The position numbers and the translations under genes were made by a program. A DNA stretch of 64,000 bases from Thamnaconus septentrionalis (lineage: Eukaryota; Chordata; Actinopteri; Tetraodontiformes; Monacanthidae), in contig CM020503.1 in assembly GCA_009823395.1 (NCBI GenBank), positions 4,616,501 to 4,680,500 on the forward strand. Direction: 5' to 3'. The notes beneath the pieces are model-generated. The model was not told the origin of the DNA. It worked only from the letters and a program-made list of their open reading frames with translations, and did not search any database. Each line of letters begins with the position of its first letter. Position 1 is the stretch's first letter. This document shows positions 50,809-61,800 of the stretch, piece after piece.

Positions 50809-50830
50809 CCCTTTGTGATGTCACAAAGGG
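50809..50830 (-). repeat. Dispersed palindrome (TGATGTCA orientation), copy 5
   Basis: CCCTTTGTGATGTCACAAAG plus GG; a 22-base inverted repeat broken only at the two central bases. The preceding AAATCAG/AAATCGG is shared with copy 4, so the two are direct repeats. Confidence 0.8.
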
Positions 50831-51365
50831 AGCGGATAGCTCACCATCAGATTTAGCAGAAAGCTAAAACCCAGAGTTTTTGGAGCAGGTTGTAAACAGA
50901 GGGCTAAGTTATGATCGGTTATAAGTTATGATATTGAATCATGCGAGGCTAATCAACCTGAAGAAGGGAGAGAAAAATTAAAGAGCTGGAAATGGGTTTC
51001 ATGAGAGACCTTTGAGTATTTTTTTTATGGGGAAAAAAATTGAGTTTTAAACTCTGATGCAAAAACATCAGCCTGCGGGTAAAGTCTCGAACAGCCATGT
51101 AGAAGAAAAACAAAATGAGGCTTCAAACATGAGTGACATGGTCCATGTGTTGTTGTTGATTAGATCCAAATGGTGTGTACTCCTCCGTCCTGCTGTCTCT
51201 CTCTCTGCTCGGCACCATCTCCCTCCAGCAGCCCTGAGCCGCCACCCGCAGGGGTGCCTCGCGTTCCACGTCATCCTAAATAATGAATTCATATCTCTGA
51301 ATGAGCGTGCCGAGAGCCAGGCCCCGCCCCCTTCCCTCCTCCCCTCGCAAACATTCCTCCGCGGG
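50831..51365. other. Upstream flank of the TMEM100-like gene
   Basis: Becomes increasingly C-rich toward the promoter. CTAAATAATGAATTCAT (51274-51290) is MEF2-like but not an exact match. No coding sequence recognised. Confidence 0.4.
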
Positions 51366-51480
51366 AGCCAATCGGAGCCTCGCATCCCGTCTACCTCTCC
51401 CCTCAGGACCCTCCCCGCCCCCTACCCCTCCCCTCTCAGATCTGTGATTATATAGTTGGGGCTCTGCATCAGCAGATGCA
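51366..51480 (+). promoter_or_regulatory. Core promoter: CCAAT box, GC-rich boxes, TATA box
   Basis: A CCAAT box (51368-51372, in GAGCCAATCGG), a CCCCGCCCC-type box near 51413-51421, and TATATAG (51449-51455) lie in the expected order and spacing. A transcription start about 25-30 bases after the TATA box would fall near 51475-51485, so the ATG at 51476 is too close to the cap to be the likely start. The sequence upstream (51320-51365) is also C-rich. The motifs are seen directly; promoter activity is inferred. Confidence 0.65.
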
Positions 51481-51567
51481 CTCGGACGCCGCCGCCGCCG
51501 CTGCTACGTGCAGCTCAGGAGCCGAGGCTGCAACATTCCTCCCGTGGATGGACAATGAAAACACGAG
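51478..51567 (+). other. First exon (5' UTR plus first coding bases)
   Basis: The exon runs from the predicted start site to the donor GAG|GTGGGT, with GT at 51568-51569. It contains a GCC-repeat stretch (51485-51501) and three ATGs: 51476 (probably at or above the cap), 51548 (different frame, T at -3) and 51555 (A at -3, in frame with the main protein after splicing). The ATG at 51548 opens an out-of-frame reading that meets TGA soon after either acceptor, so it would act as an overlapping upstream reading frame. Confidence 0.55.
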
Positions 51568-52463
51568 GTGGGTGAATTCTCTCTGCAGCTGGGAGAGCGA
51601 GCAAGCCGGCGCACGGCTAAAAATAGGTTCCCTCTTGTTAATCCTCTTTCATTCACCAGTTACTGTTTGTTTTTTTTCTAAAGGTTTTAATTAAAAACCA
51701 GTTTCACAGACTTGCTTATTTTCCGCTGCAATTATCTTTGACTTTACCCTTCATCTTCTCTTTTGTTTATTTTCAGCTCTTCTTTTTGGCAGTCTCCAAT
51801 GGCAGAGAACAAACTCTGGCAAGTGTTGAGAGCAGTGACAGTTACGGCAGCGCCAGCAGCAGCAGCAGCAGCAGCAGCTTCGGGGGAAGCGACCCCTGCG
51901 TAGCGCCGCGGTCAGCCCAAGCTGCATCTTCTCGCACTTGCTCCCGAGGGTTCGGACCCCCTCCGCAGATGGGCTGCTCGTCCGGCCGCCAGCACCCGGC
52001 CCCGGTCCTGCAACCAGACCTGGACCGCGTCAACGACGACGGTAATGACGGCGGCGAGGCCAGCAATTCGCCCCAGGACTCGGAGAACCAGAACCAGGCG
52101 CTGAACGGCTGCGGGCACGCGGGAGTCGACGGGGACGGGAGCGTGTGCCCGGACGTGGCCAAGCCCCCGGAGTCCCTCCCCACGCTGGAGAGGCTGGCCC
52201 AGGCCACCGGCGGCACCGAGAAGTCCTGGTACCGCTGCGTCTTTCCGTTCGGCGTCATCTCCCTGGTCATCGGCATGGCCGGCACCGGGGTGACGTTCAC
52301 CTTCGACAACCTGCTCCAGACCAAAGTGGTGGCGGTGGCGCTGCTGTGCGCCGGCGTGGTCATGCTGCTGGTGGCCGCCGTCTGCTGGAGGGCCCACAGA
52401 CTGAGGAGGAGGAAGAAGAAGGAGGGCGGCTTCTTCACGGCTGACCAGCAGGGCGTGTTGTGA
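51555..52463 (+). CDS. TMEM100-like two-pass membrane protein (two coding exons)
   Basis: Proposed join is 51555-51567 and 51793-52463, giving 227 residues. ATG-AAA-ACA-CGA-G ends at a donor (GAG|GTGGGT) and joins in frame to an acceptor at 51791-51792 (TTTTTGGCAG). The N-terminal half is low complexity: eight serines (residues 26-33, an (AGC)8 run at 51855-51878), then Asp/Asn/Gly-rich sequence. The C-terminal half is the recognisable part: ATGGTE (142-147), WYRC (150-153), a first hydrophobic helix (about 153-175), a second (about 182-203) ending in CW, then the basic stretch RLRRRKKK (207-214) and a short tail. This layout matches what I recall of TMEM100, a small two-pass protein of endothelium and sensory neurons, but it is longer at the N-terminus and differs in several helix positions, so a paralogue is possible. 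Both termini are probably cytosolic (inference from the basic tail). The alternative start at 51969 gives 164 residues. The coding nature is well supported by codon use and helices; the N-terminus is uncertain. Confidence 0.8.
51568..51792 (+). other. Intron 1 with tandem acceptors
   Basis: GT at 51568 and two usable AG acceptors, at 51775-51776 (after TTTGTTTATTTTCAG) and at 51791-51792 (after CTCTTCTTTTTGGCAG). Both have pyrimidine-rich leads; the upstream one looks closer to consensus. Only the downstream one keeps the ATG at 51555 in frame. The intron carries CTAAAAATAG (51617-51626), an exact MEF2-type motif. Confidence 0.55.
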
Positions 52464-53040
52464 CCAGTGGGGGGGGTGAGGGCGGGAGGGAGGAACGGGG
52501 GGGGTCACGTAGGGAACCATCCGCGCTACTCCTCTATGCACCATGACAGAAGCCACAGACAGGTTAGAATGACATTGAAAACAAACGACCCCTTCACCTG
52601 GCCCATCTCATACCCGGGCTTCGACCCCGTAGACCTCAGAGCACCGTGCAGATCCTGGGATCAGATCCATAGACGAGTGAAAAGGGAAAGGAGCGTCAGT
52701 GAGAGAGTGCAGCGCCTCCTGTGTGGTAGGACAGGAGGTGCGAGGTGCAATGGGTTAAGTGGAGGCCCTCAAAGACCAGAGGCGGACTAGTGACTGCAGG
52801 GTATTGTGGGTAAGAAGGGTGACAGACGTTGAGTTAGACCTGGAAGCACTTTCTAAAAAGTTGATGATCCAGGAGTCAACCTTCCAAGGTAATAACGTTA
52901 GAATTCCTGCCTGGTTCATAAACGTTGGACGCTGATTTGAGGAACTGTAGCATTCAGAAAGGGAGGCAGGGAATCCATCATGATTGGCCAATAGCAGCTG
53001 ACCTTTCTTTAATCCACAGTCAGTCCGTCCCATTTCCATC

Positions 53041-53044
<4 letters not shown>

Positions 53045-53072
<28 letters not shown>
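53045..53072. repeat. (CT)n microsatellite
   Basis: About 14 CT units downstream of the TMEM100-like coding region, probably within its 3' UTR. Confidence 0.95.
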
Positions 53073-54712
53073 ACCGTCCAATTGGTCACAAGGTCAAAAC
53101 ATTTCCTCCCGGCCACCAAGCGCAAGTCTCTCGCTGTGCCGTGATCAATAGAAATTGCAGCGGTGTGAAGCGTTGAACATGTTTTGGGAGTAATGGGGCT
53201 GCATTCACTGCCATCTCCCCCCCTCCTCAGACACTGAATTGCTTTTCTCCCGGCGCACTTGAACTTGCCCTCGACGGCTTTGAAATTGTGCGACGAGTGA
53301 ATCCCGTTATAGAAAAATCCCCGAGGGCACCAAAGAGGATGGAGCCAGGGGCCCTGGTCCACCCTCGTCCCTTTGATCCCTCGCCGAGGCGTCCGCGTAG
53401 AGGGCTTTTCCTTCATTCGACCACCACCTTCCTATTAAAGCTGTGCATGAGAAATGATCAGTCCATTAACGTTCACCTGGCTGCTGCAGGCAGATCAAAG
53501 TTGTCAGAAAGCCTGTCCTAAATTCCTTGAACAACATACACCGAAAGTCACACGTCTCTTGTAAGCAATTAAGCTATCGAGCAACTCCTGCTGTGACTTT
53601 TTATGCTTTCCTGCTGGAAAGAAATCGGTCATCGAGCCGAAATGTAGCAGTTCAACACCATAACCATGACGGCACACGATCTCCAGCAGACCGGCTAGAG
53701 GACGACCCAGCGGACTCTTGCCAGCTGTAGCGACGGGACTGCCTCTGAACTCCCGTTTGGTTCCCTCTCTCTCACGTCGGGCGGGGCAATCAGCACGGGG
53801 GTTGATTGACAACGAACCGCACTCTCATCAGTTTCCTCCGCTTCCTCCAGTTTCACGGCCTCGATGTCAACATCCGCTTGCAGAAACCCCTGGACGATGT
53901 ACGAGGCTCCCTTACAGCCAGACGAGCCGACTTCCCATCCCCAATGAAAAAATGATGAAGACCGAGAGTGCAGCTGCATCTCTGAATGTACCTCCAGCAG
54001 TGAGTGTCTTACAAACATCTCTGTACAGCCTGTAAAGACCATCTCTGTGTCTTCTGTTCTCTCAGAATGAAGAATTATAGAGTTGTTTTTTTTATGATTC
54101 TGAATTTCTGTACCTCTGGCTCTGTGGTTAAATATGTGGGTTTGTGGGTTTTTTATTGTTTTAATCCAAAAACATTCCAAATCTAAAGCTTTTGTGGAAC
54201 TTAGCAGAAAGAAAAGGGTGATGGGTCTTTTTGTCAATTAAGCACATTTTATCAAGGTTTCTTGTTTTGTTTTGTTTTTGTAAGTGTAGAAAAAATGTAT
54301 GTATGTGTGTATTTTATTTTATTATTTTTTAATGAAGTATCCTCAAATTCAGACATGAATATGTTTACGGAGCAAAATGACTTAGTTGCTTGAATGGTCG
54401 TGGTCAGTGCGCTTTGAGTTTGTTGGCATGGCCAAGCTTTCTTTTCTACGAGTGCCTTTTTGACTTGCAGCGTCGATATATTTTCCTGTGACGTGCGTTT
54501 AATGTCAGCTGAACAGGTCACTAACAACGTAGCTCCCCGAGAGAGGCAGAAGTGTTTGACACTAATCTGTGTGCATGCTGCTAAGTCACACTACAACGCA
54601 GCTCCCTAGTCGATTAACTGAATACCAAATATGTTTCAAAAGATGTTTATTGTTTTGTGAGATTGTACTTTTCTTTTGTGATTATTTTGTTGACTATAGA
54701 CTTAAGCACTTG

Positions 54713-54718
54713 ATTAAA
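54713..54718 (+). terminator. Candidate polyadenylation signal ATTAAA
   Basis: This is the variant hexamer ATTAAA within CTTGATTAAACACAG, downstream of the TMEM100-like gene and followed by TTTGTGTTGC-like and T-rich sequence. An AATAAA was not obvious nearer the stop codon. Hexamers are common in AT-rich DNA, so this is only a candidate. Confidence 0.25.
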
Positions 54719-55928
54719 CACAGAGTCTCTTTTTGGAAAATCGTGTTGCCATTTTTCCTTTACAAAGTGTTGCTGCACCGCCACTGTGTGTAACTAGTGA
54801 AGTCATTTATGTGCAACTTAAAAAAAAAAAAAAAAAAATGCCATCCTCCCGCACTGATCTTTCTGCCCACTCTGTAATTATTCTGGAACCACGCAGGCTG
54901 TTGTCCCTGCAAAGCGCGGCACAACCGCCAACTTCCACCATGGCTGACATTCAGCTCTGCCAAACCTCTTTTCTGTTGGAAACTGTTTCATTAGCAAAAA
55001 GATATAAACAATCCAGATTCCCTACAAAGGCAAACTTCTTACAAGTTCACCACTGCTGGACCACTGCCACAGCCAGGACTTTGCAGCTAGCTATGGGAAA
55101 CCTCAAACTGTGGCTAGCCATAGCATTTCTGACATACCGGGTGATAGAGAGGTTTTGCCCAGTCACCTTCCAAGTTTTCATCTCCTTCTTAAATGGTTTC
55201 TACGAGCTCTTTAACAGACAGACGAATAACATAAATCTTATGGATTTAGGGAATATTCTGTCTGTTGTGTCAAGTTAAACCACTTCTTGCGTTTCATGAC
55301 TTATTTTTAGCCCCATTGATCAGACAACTTTTTTTTTTTTTTTTTTTGGGCTGGGTCAGGCAGCAGCGCCAGATAAAACAAAACGACCATGCAAAAGGCT
55401 TCAGTCACTTCCAAACAGCAGGAAAATACAGCGATGCTAAGGCGCATTTAAGCTGGAGATACGCCTCATGAACCAAAACAGGATTGCGTGATGGATTTAA
55501 GGCTAAAGTCAGAGTCTGGACCTGTCAGTCTGTCGACGCCAGTCGACACAGAAACACGTGGCAGCTTGGCAACAACCTGTCCCAGAGTGTTCACAAACTC
55601 TGGACCTGTGTGTAACCTGGCGATGTCTTAATCTCCCTCTGCAGCCTGTTGCGGCCAGACTGCACATCATCCTGGACATTTCAATTTCAATTTTTTTTCC
55701 AGGTCAGACGGTGCCACATCTGAAAGAAAACTGCAGCTGCCCGTCTTGTATCACAATAAGCTTGTTTCTCTTCTTCTGCGTACTTTTTTCAGTGTTCTTC
55801 TTTCTACTTGAGTTGGAGTCACAAGCACTTTGGTTTCTGATGTCTTATCTGGTACAGCCACAATGTTTTGTGTGACCCAAAATGTGTCCCAAACATTAGC
55901 TATGTGTCTGCAAACTGCTAAAACTTAT

Positions 55929-56704
55929 GGGCCAGATCCACAAAGCGATTGCCCGGTTTTTGCACCAGGAAATCCGTGCAAATAGCACCAAGATCAGCGC
56001 ATCCTACCAACAGAGCGGACGGTCTGTGGCTCTGTGGTTCACGCAAAAGTGAAAAGTGGCGGAAAATGCGGCGAGGCGCAGGTAGAGTCAGGCTGCGGGA
56101 CACTTATTTGAATATATGTAAATGGAATATTTCACGCAAAATTAAATAGAAATGTAAAATTATTTGAAGGTTTGTGTTCGTTCTTGCCGCACAATCAACC
56201 ACACTCTTATTCATGACGTGTGTTCAGTTTGGTGTGTGTTCCACTGTTTATTAATGTTCTTCTTGCTGTTAGTAAGGGGCGAACGTTTCATACTGCCACT
56301 TTAAGAGGATGACAGAAGCCCCAGAAAGGTGTGTGCACTGTGTGCAGGGCTGTGGGGATGTTTGGAGAGACGTGTGCGACTGTCTCTTTCTTGTCTTGAC
56401 TTCGGGAGAAAACCAGTGTTGTTAGACTGTGAAAAAAAATAAAATATTCTGTCAAAAATTCAACTTTTTGTGATTGAGGTGTGCACATTATATCTATCGA
56501 AGAAGTTGCGCTCAAATTACTAGCGCAATTTGCGCTTCTGACCCCTCAAGTGCCGCATACCTGGGCGTTTTTTTTGCACCTGCATATCGTGAGCACAAAA
56601 ACCTTTGTGGGTACGACGCAAAAGTGGCAGAGTGTACGGCCTCAAACTCGGCACAAAAAGTGGCACAATTTACCGCTGTGCTCCATTCTTTGTGGATCTG
56701 GCCC
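55929..56704. mobile_element. 776-bp DNA element with 17-bp perfect TIRs
   Basis: GGGCCAGATCCACAAAG (55929-55945) is exactly inverted at 56688-56704. TAT occurs immediately outside both ends (55926-55928 and 56705-56707), a possible 3-bp target duplication. Internal sequence repeats TTTGCGC/GCGCAA-like words; no transposase frame is visible. The terminus type and 3-bp duplication suggest a Harbinger-like element, though the duplication is not the usual TWA. Confidence 0.78.
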
Positions 56705-56707
56705 TAT

Positions 56708-58565
56708 GTCTTTCTTCGAGATGCTCAAGCATCAAGGAAGACCAGTCATGGTCACATGATGAGGGTTTTCCTTGACATTGCCTGGTCTCAAGGTTCATAC
56801 ATTTCCCTCACGGCTCCAGGCTTCACAGCATGCCAGACACGCTCCGTCCTTGGCTCCTGCTAACCTTGTTACACATCATCAGAGTAAGTAAAGTGCAAAG
56901 CATTGCTAGCAACCTTATTGTCTTTATTAGTGATTATGTCCCCTCAAAGTCAAGCAAATCCAATTTGGTGTATTCTAATTCAATGCGCAGGCAGTTAAAT
57001 GTCAGCATTATCTGATTTTTTTTTTTTTTTTTTCTGAAAAAAGACTACTGAATAGACAACGTCCATAAATACTTTCTGGGAAACACTGACATTACGCAGT
57101 GGCATAAATATTGTCCTCAGAGATTAGCGCGAGCGCTGAGCTTCACCTATGTACGGTGGCGGTTTACATTTACACTCCCCCTTTTTCTCCCAGCTGCTTT
57201 TAACGCCATTGTTCCATCACATTAGTATGTCGCACATAACTTCTAATTAGTATGCTCCAGTTATTAGCCAAGCCCACCGTCTGAAACACAGAAGCTATTG
57301 ATTTTTTTTTCTGCTAATGCTCATCGCCATACCGCTACCTTTGTGAGGCACAGCTGTTTTTCAATGAATATTCAAATGAGCTCTCATCCTGAATGCGCCC
57401 ACGCTTTCCCCTCCTCCTTCTCCGCCTCCTCCTCCTCTTCTTCTTCCCCCTCTTCCTCTACTCGTTTGTACAGGTTTGTGTCATCTCTCTCTCCCACTAT
57501 CACTGCCTCCCTCTCCCCCTGGAACGAGCTAAAAATAGCTCGGGACCGTGTCAAAAGCAAAGGGAGACTGTTTTGGGGGATGCTGGTTCTGATGTGAAGG
57601 AGTGGAGAACTTTTCCGCACTTGACATCATCACATTACGCACTCGAGATGCCATTAATATCATTTTCTACTCAAAAGGATGCACAATTATCGTTAGCATA
57701 TTCAAGTGACTAAAGCTCTCCACGCTGCCTCCTCTGGCAGCTGCTGAAAGCTGTAGACCATGCTGTATATATATACACGTTAGAACAATGTGTCAAAATC
57801 ATTTTTGTTTTATCAACTTGAATAGAAGGGTAATGGGGGAAAACAACTTAAAACATGCTTGGTTTGTCACTCCACTGTCTTCTTCTCTTTGGTGTCTCAT
57901 CAGACCATCTGATTTGGTCTTTGTGTTATGCACTAGGTTGATGCTCCCAACGAACCTTTTGCATCTTGGAGGTTAGGTGCTCGGTGGACCTTTCCGTTGT
58001 CCCAGCCGTTGACCCTGGAGGGATGTTACCTGTTTGAATGCCTCTGACTCTGCCAGTTCCATTCTAGCCAGAACGTGGTCTTAGGCAGAGAGAGAGGTCA
58101 ACGATGGAATTTATTTAAGTGATTTATTGACAGTATTTCGAAGCGTATGAAGCTGTGGAATCCAGCAGAACAGGTAGTTTGAGCAGGCAGTTCAGTGGCG
58201 AGCAAGCAGGCAGGCCGGGCAGGCGCTACTCACTCAGGAGGCTGAACAGGCGAAGATCAGGCAGCAGATCTGGCAGACAAGGCAGTGAGTGACAGCATCT
58301 GGAGTAAAGTGAACTAGTGTTTCCACAGAGCTTGCTACATTCTGGCTCCAACATAGCCTCTCAGCTCCCCATAAGTAGCAGGTGAGTTGATGGCTGATGA
58401 GCTACAGCTGGCTCCACCTGCTACCTCCTTCTACCGCTGGTGCTGGTTCTGAAAGACGGGGGTAGGAGGGACTCAGTGGACAAGAGGAGCCACAGACTGA
58501 ACGCTTTGCTTTATCCAGACAAGCTAGCTAACTTGCTTGATTATTTTTATTATTACCTTATTTAT
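56708..58565. other. Non-coding, no gene recognised
   Basis: The 57060-57700 part has homeodomain-like TAATTA/ATTAG words, a CT-rich run (57411-57465) and an exact MEF2-type CTAAAAATAG (57529-57538). It may be regulatory, but conservation cannot be judged from one sequence. Confidence 0.4.
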
Positions 58566-58566
58566 G

Positions 58567-58883
58567 CGGAAGCTGTAGCTCAGGATGTTGGTTCTATGAC
58601 CAAAAAGGTTGGCCATTAATCCCGCTCCATCCCATTTTCTGTTGGGCAAGGCACTTTACCCACATTGCCTCATATGAGTGTGAGTGAATGTGCGGTGGTG
58701 GTCTGGAGGGCCATTTGCCGCAGATTGGCAGCCATCTATCTGCCTCAGGCCAGCTGTGGCTACACTTCACCACCACCGGTGCGTGTGCGTGTGTGTGTGC
58801 TTTGTGTGAATGAATAATGATTCCAATGTGAATACCTTTGGATTCACCAGAAAAGTGCTATAGAAGTCCAAACCCATTACTCT
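58567..58883 (+). mobile_element. SINE with LINE-type 3' tail (V-SINE-like)
   Basis: GAAGCTGTAGCTCAGG opens a tRNA-like A-box region. The middle contains GGGCAAGGCACTTTACCCAC. The 3' part AAAGTGCTATAGAAGTCCAA and ACCCATTA matches the conserved tail of V-SINEs and related LINE2-type tails. The B box is decayed. Boundaries are approximate. Confidence 0.75.
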
Positions 58884-58889
58884 TGCAGC

Positions 58890-61800
58890 CAGGCAGAAGG
58901 TGTTGATGCTGATTGGTCATTTTAAGGTAGAAAAAATACACCTTGTCAATTTAGAATACAACCAATGTTTCTTTTCTTTTTCGTCTGCTGTTACAGAGCA
59001 CCATAAATATTCCAAAGTAGTCACCAGCCTGGGTTCAGCAGTGAGCAGCTAAAGGGCCAGACAGCTGGTGAGAGCAGAATGTTTGTCTGACCTTCGGCTC
59101 AACACCACCCCTCAGGCCCGCTGATGCTGTCTGGCTCCGTCCTTCCAGTTCTTCTGTTCAACTCCTGGCTGAACTGTTGCAGACGCCCTCACATTATCAC
59201 ATTACAGCTATATTCTCCTCGTGGCTTTATGCTTTTTAGGCCTTTTCGTTTTGCTTTGTTTTATTTCTTTTACCAGTACGTGGTCAGAATATGAAATGAT
59301 CTTTTGACCAAGAACTTGGTTTCCATTGTGTTCCGACGGGCTTCCTGCTAAGTGAAGCGAGAACACCGAGTGATAATTGGTTTTGAATATTACCTGCTGT
59401 GTGTTCTGGTTTCTCATTCTCACCACACCTGCAGCGCTGCTCGTCATTGCTGTATCACTGCCAGCATCAGGGACTCATCTCATCCATTTAGCATTATTCT
59501 AAGTATCATTCCATGGAGCTGCTGTCCTCAATTTCTTGCTATTTGCGGCGGGTCCGGTGTCAAAGCTTTGCTAACAGCGAAAGTGGTTTTGACACGCACT
59601 CAGTCAGCCTCCCCAACGATTTCTATGCCTCCAGGCCTTTGGCACCCGGTGTTTGACTTTCTCATTCACTTTACTAAGCCCAGGATGGTAAAATAACGCA
59701 CATGGTTGATAGAAATGTGAGTGCCACCTTCGAGCAAACTGCTGAGAGGAAATTCTAATTATCTGGAAGCCAAGGCACGCTGCTTCATGTCAGTCAGAGC
59801 TACTGAAAGGTTTTGTGATTTAAAACAAGGTCGAGTCCTAAATTAACACACACATTTAGGCAAATCACAGGTGGAAATGTTTTACAAATGATATGGTGAG
59901 GAAAACACCAAAAAAAAGACATCCCATATTAACTTTGTGCAGATGCTGGATCACTCAAGTTTCAAATCTCTCTCAACCGTCTTGCGAATCTCCAGCAGAG
60001 AGAACTTCAAAATTTGTCTTTATATACCACAGAATCTACGACTGATTTGTTTTCCTGTCGGCAGAGAAACATTGTGACAAATGACCGGTCGTGGAGACCA
60101 CAGAGGACCAGGGCGAGGGGCGTAAAGAGGCAGGTCATAAATTGCTGCTATAGAAGTCAGCATGGATGCTGCAATAGCATTTTCACCCTATGCGGACAAC
60201 ATAGACTGGAGACATTTTTCCCCCTTTGGCAAAAGTGTAGTTCAACGCAGCAGCACATTGTGCAACAGGCATTTCACCTGGAACTGTCTGGTGAATGCGG
60301 GGGGGATCTTGGAAAATAGATTTTTTTTTTTCAGTCTTTTCTATGTGACGTAAAGGATAAAATAAGCAGTGAAACTGCAGGGAACAGAGTGATGTTTCAT
60401 CCTCTACACATGCCTTTCATAGCTTCGTATAGTTCCTTCTAGCAGGGAATTTCTGGCATCTTCCGCTCCACAAACTGGCCTATTAAATCCCTCATTAGTG
60501 CGGCATCACGCCTGGCTACTACAGGGTTGAGGTCTGAGGTCTGTTTTTTTTTTTTTTTTTTCTGTCGTTGTCTTCAAACAGGCATGGGGCTGTCACCTCT
60601 AATCAAAGGTTGCACTGGAACAGCGTGGTGCCCTCCCATACAGCAGCAGCTCAGCTGACATATACTGTATAATGTAAAGTTCAATATACTGTTGGTGAAA
60701 CGCAGATGAAAATCCTTACAGGACTGGAGCTTTTTCTGACGCCGGAGCCACTTCATTAAAACGCCGTGCCTCGGGGGTGCACGCAGATTGACAGAAACAT
60801 GATTGGTTGGTTTCCTGTTTCTCTGTGCCCTGAAAAGTCAGCAGCAAACGATTGAAATTAACACCTTGACAATTTCCTTCACAACGCTCTAGCGTTTAGC
60901 GTTAGCCGACACGTGGGAGCTCGCGCCGCTGACACTGAAAGGATTCAATTGCTTAAGTTGTGAAAATATGTAAACAGCCTTTTAATAAGGAGACAATTTA
61001 ATGTGTTTCCTGCAGCCAGATGGAAGTGAGTCAAATTTTACCAGCAGCAAAGAGGCAGCGAGTGGCGCCTCCACTCTGTCTCTGTCTATGTGTGGACATG
61101 TATTGGCTCCCATTAAAGGCAGAGCTGCTCACACTGAAGCCCTGGCTCTATAGAAAGGCTTCCTCTGAGCTATTTATAGTCCTGCTGATGACATCATCCC
61201 CTATGATGTCATCGAGGGATTCAAGGGGGGGGTTTCTCTGAAGCTGGTCGAATGGATGGATGGATTTCGCTCTTCTAGTTTCAAACAGCGAAATAAGATC
61301 TCCAGTCCTCGTCATCATTTGAAGATTGAAGGTGTTGAGCACAATAAAATAATACATCATAAAATCTGCATTTAATAGGTAATCGCTATCAGCTCACAAA
61401 ACTATCCACCGCAGCCACAGTCTGAAAAACTAAATAATGCTTTGTTTTTCTTGTCTTTGTTAAATATTCAGGTTTTTCTTTGTGATTTGCACAGCTGCAA
61501 TTAGCATAATGCTTTTTTTTTCTGATGTTTGATTATATTTTCACACAGCTTTTACAGCAGTCCCTAGTGGGCTTGTTGCCTTCAGGAAATATTGAATCAG
61601 CAGTAGGAATACAATCCTTGTTTCAAATAAGAACTGGCTCTTGTGATAAGGGAAATAAATTCCTAATGGATTAAAGCACAAGGCACATGAATTGCCATAC
61701 TGTTCTGTACTGAAATATTAATGGACAAGCATGATCAGAAAATTAAAATACAACTAGTATCTGAAACAAGTGTCAGGAAATTATAATATCCACCTAAATA

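Larger units (their letters stand above)
51474..52540. other. CpG-island-like block over the gene
   Basis: The first exon and above all the coding exon are much richer in G+C and CpG than the surrounding AT-rich DNA, and the coding exon has mostly G or C at third codon positions. By eye it is the strongest such block in the window. The intron itself is AT-rich. Long open frames on the minus strand here are by-products of the GC-rich coding sequence. Confidence 0.6.
52464..55925 (+). other. 3' UTR and downstream flank of the TMEM100-like gene
   Basis: No further coding sequence recognised. It starts with a G-rich run (52468-52506) right after the stop, has a (CT)n array at 53045-53072, and becomes AT-rich and T-rich after about 54000. 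The 3' UTR end is not certain. ATTAAA at 54713-54718, followed by GT-rich sequence and an A-run at 54821-54838, is the first plausible cleavage signal I noticed, which would make a 3' UTR of over 2 kb. Long T-runs occur near 55329-55348. Confidence 0.35.

Noticed and set aside
51842..52556. Minus-strand open frames of 198 and 214 codons
   Set aside because: They overlap the TMEM100-like coding exon and result from its GC-rich composition; the plus frame has membrane helices and family motifs.
58020..58480. Possible LTR-type sequence (GGCAGGCAGG-rich block)
   Set aside because: It resembles the repetitive leaders of fish LTR elements, but no paired LTR, primer-binding site or coding remnant was found.
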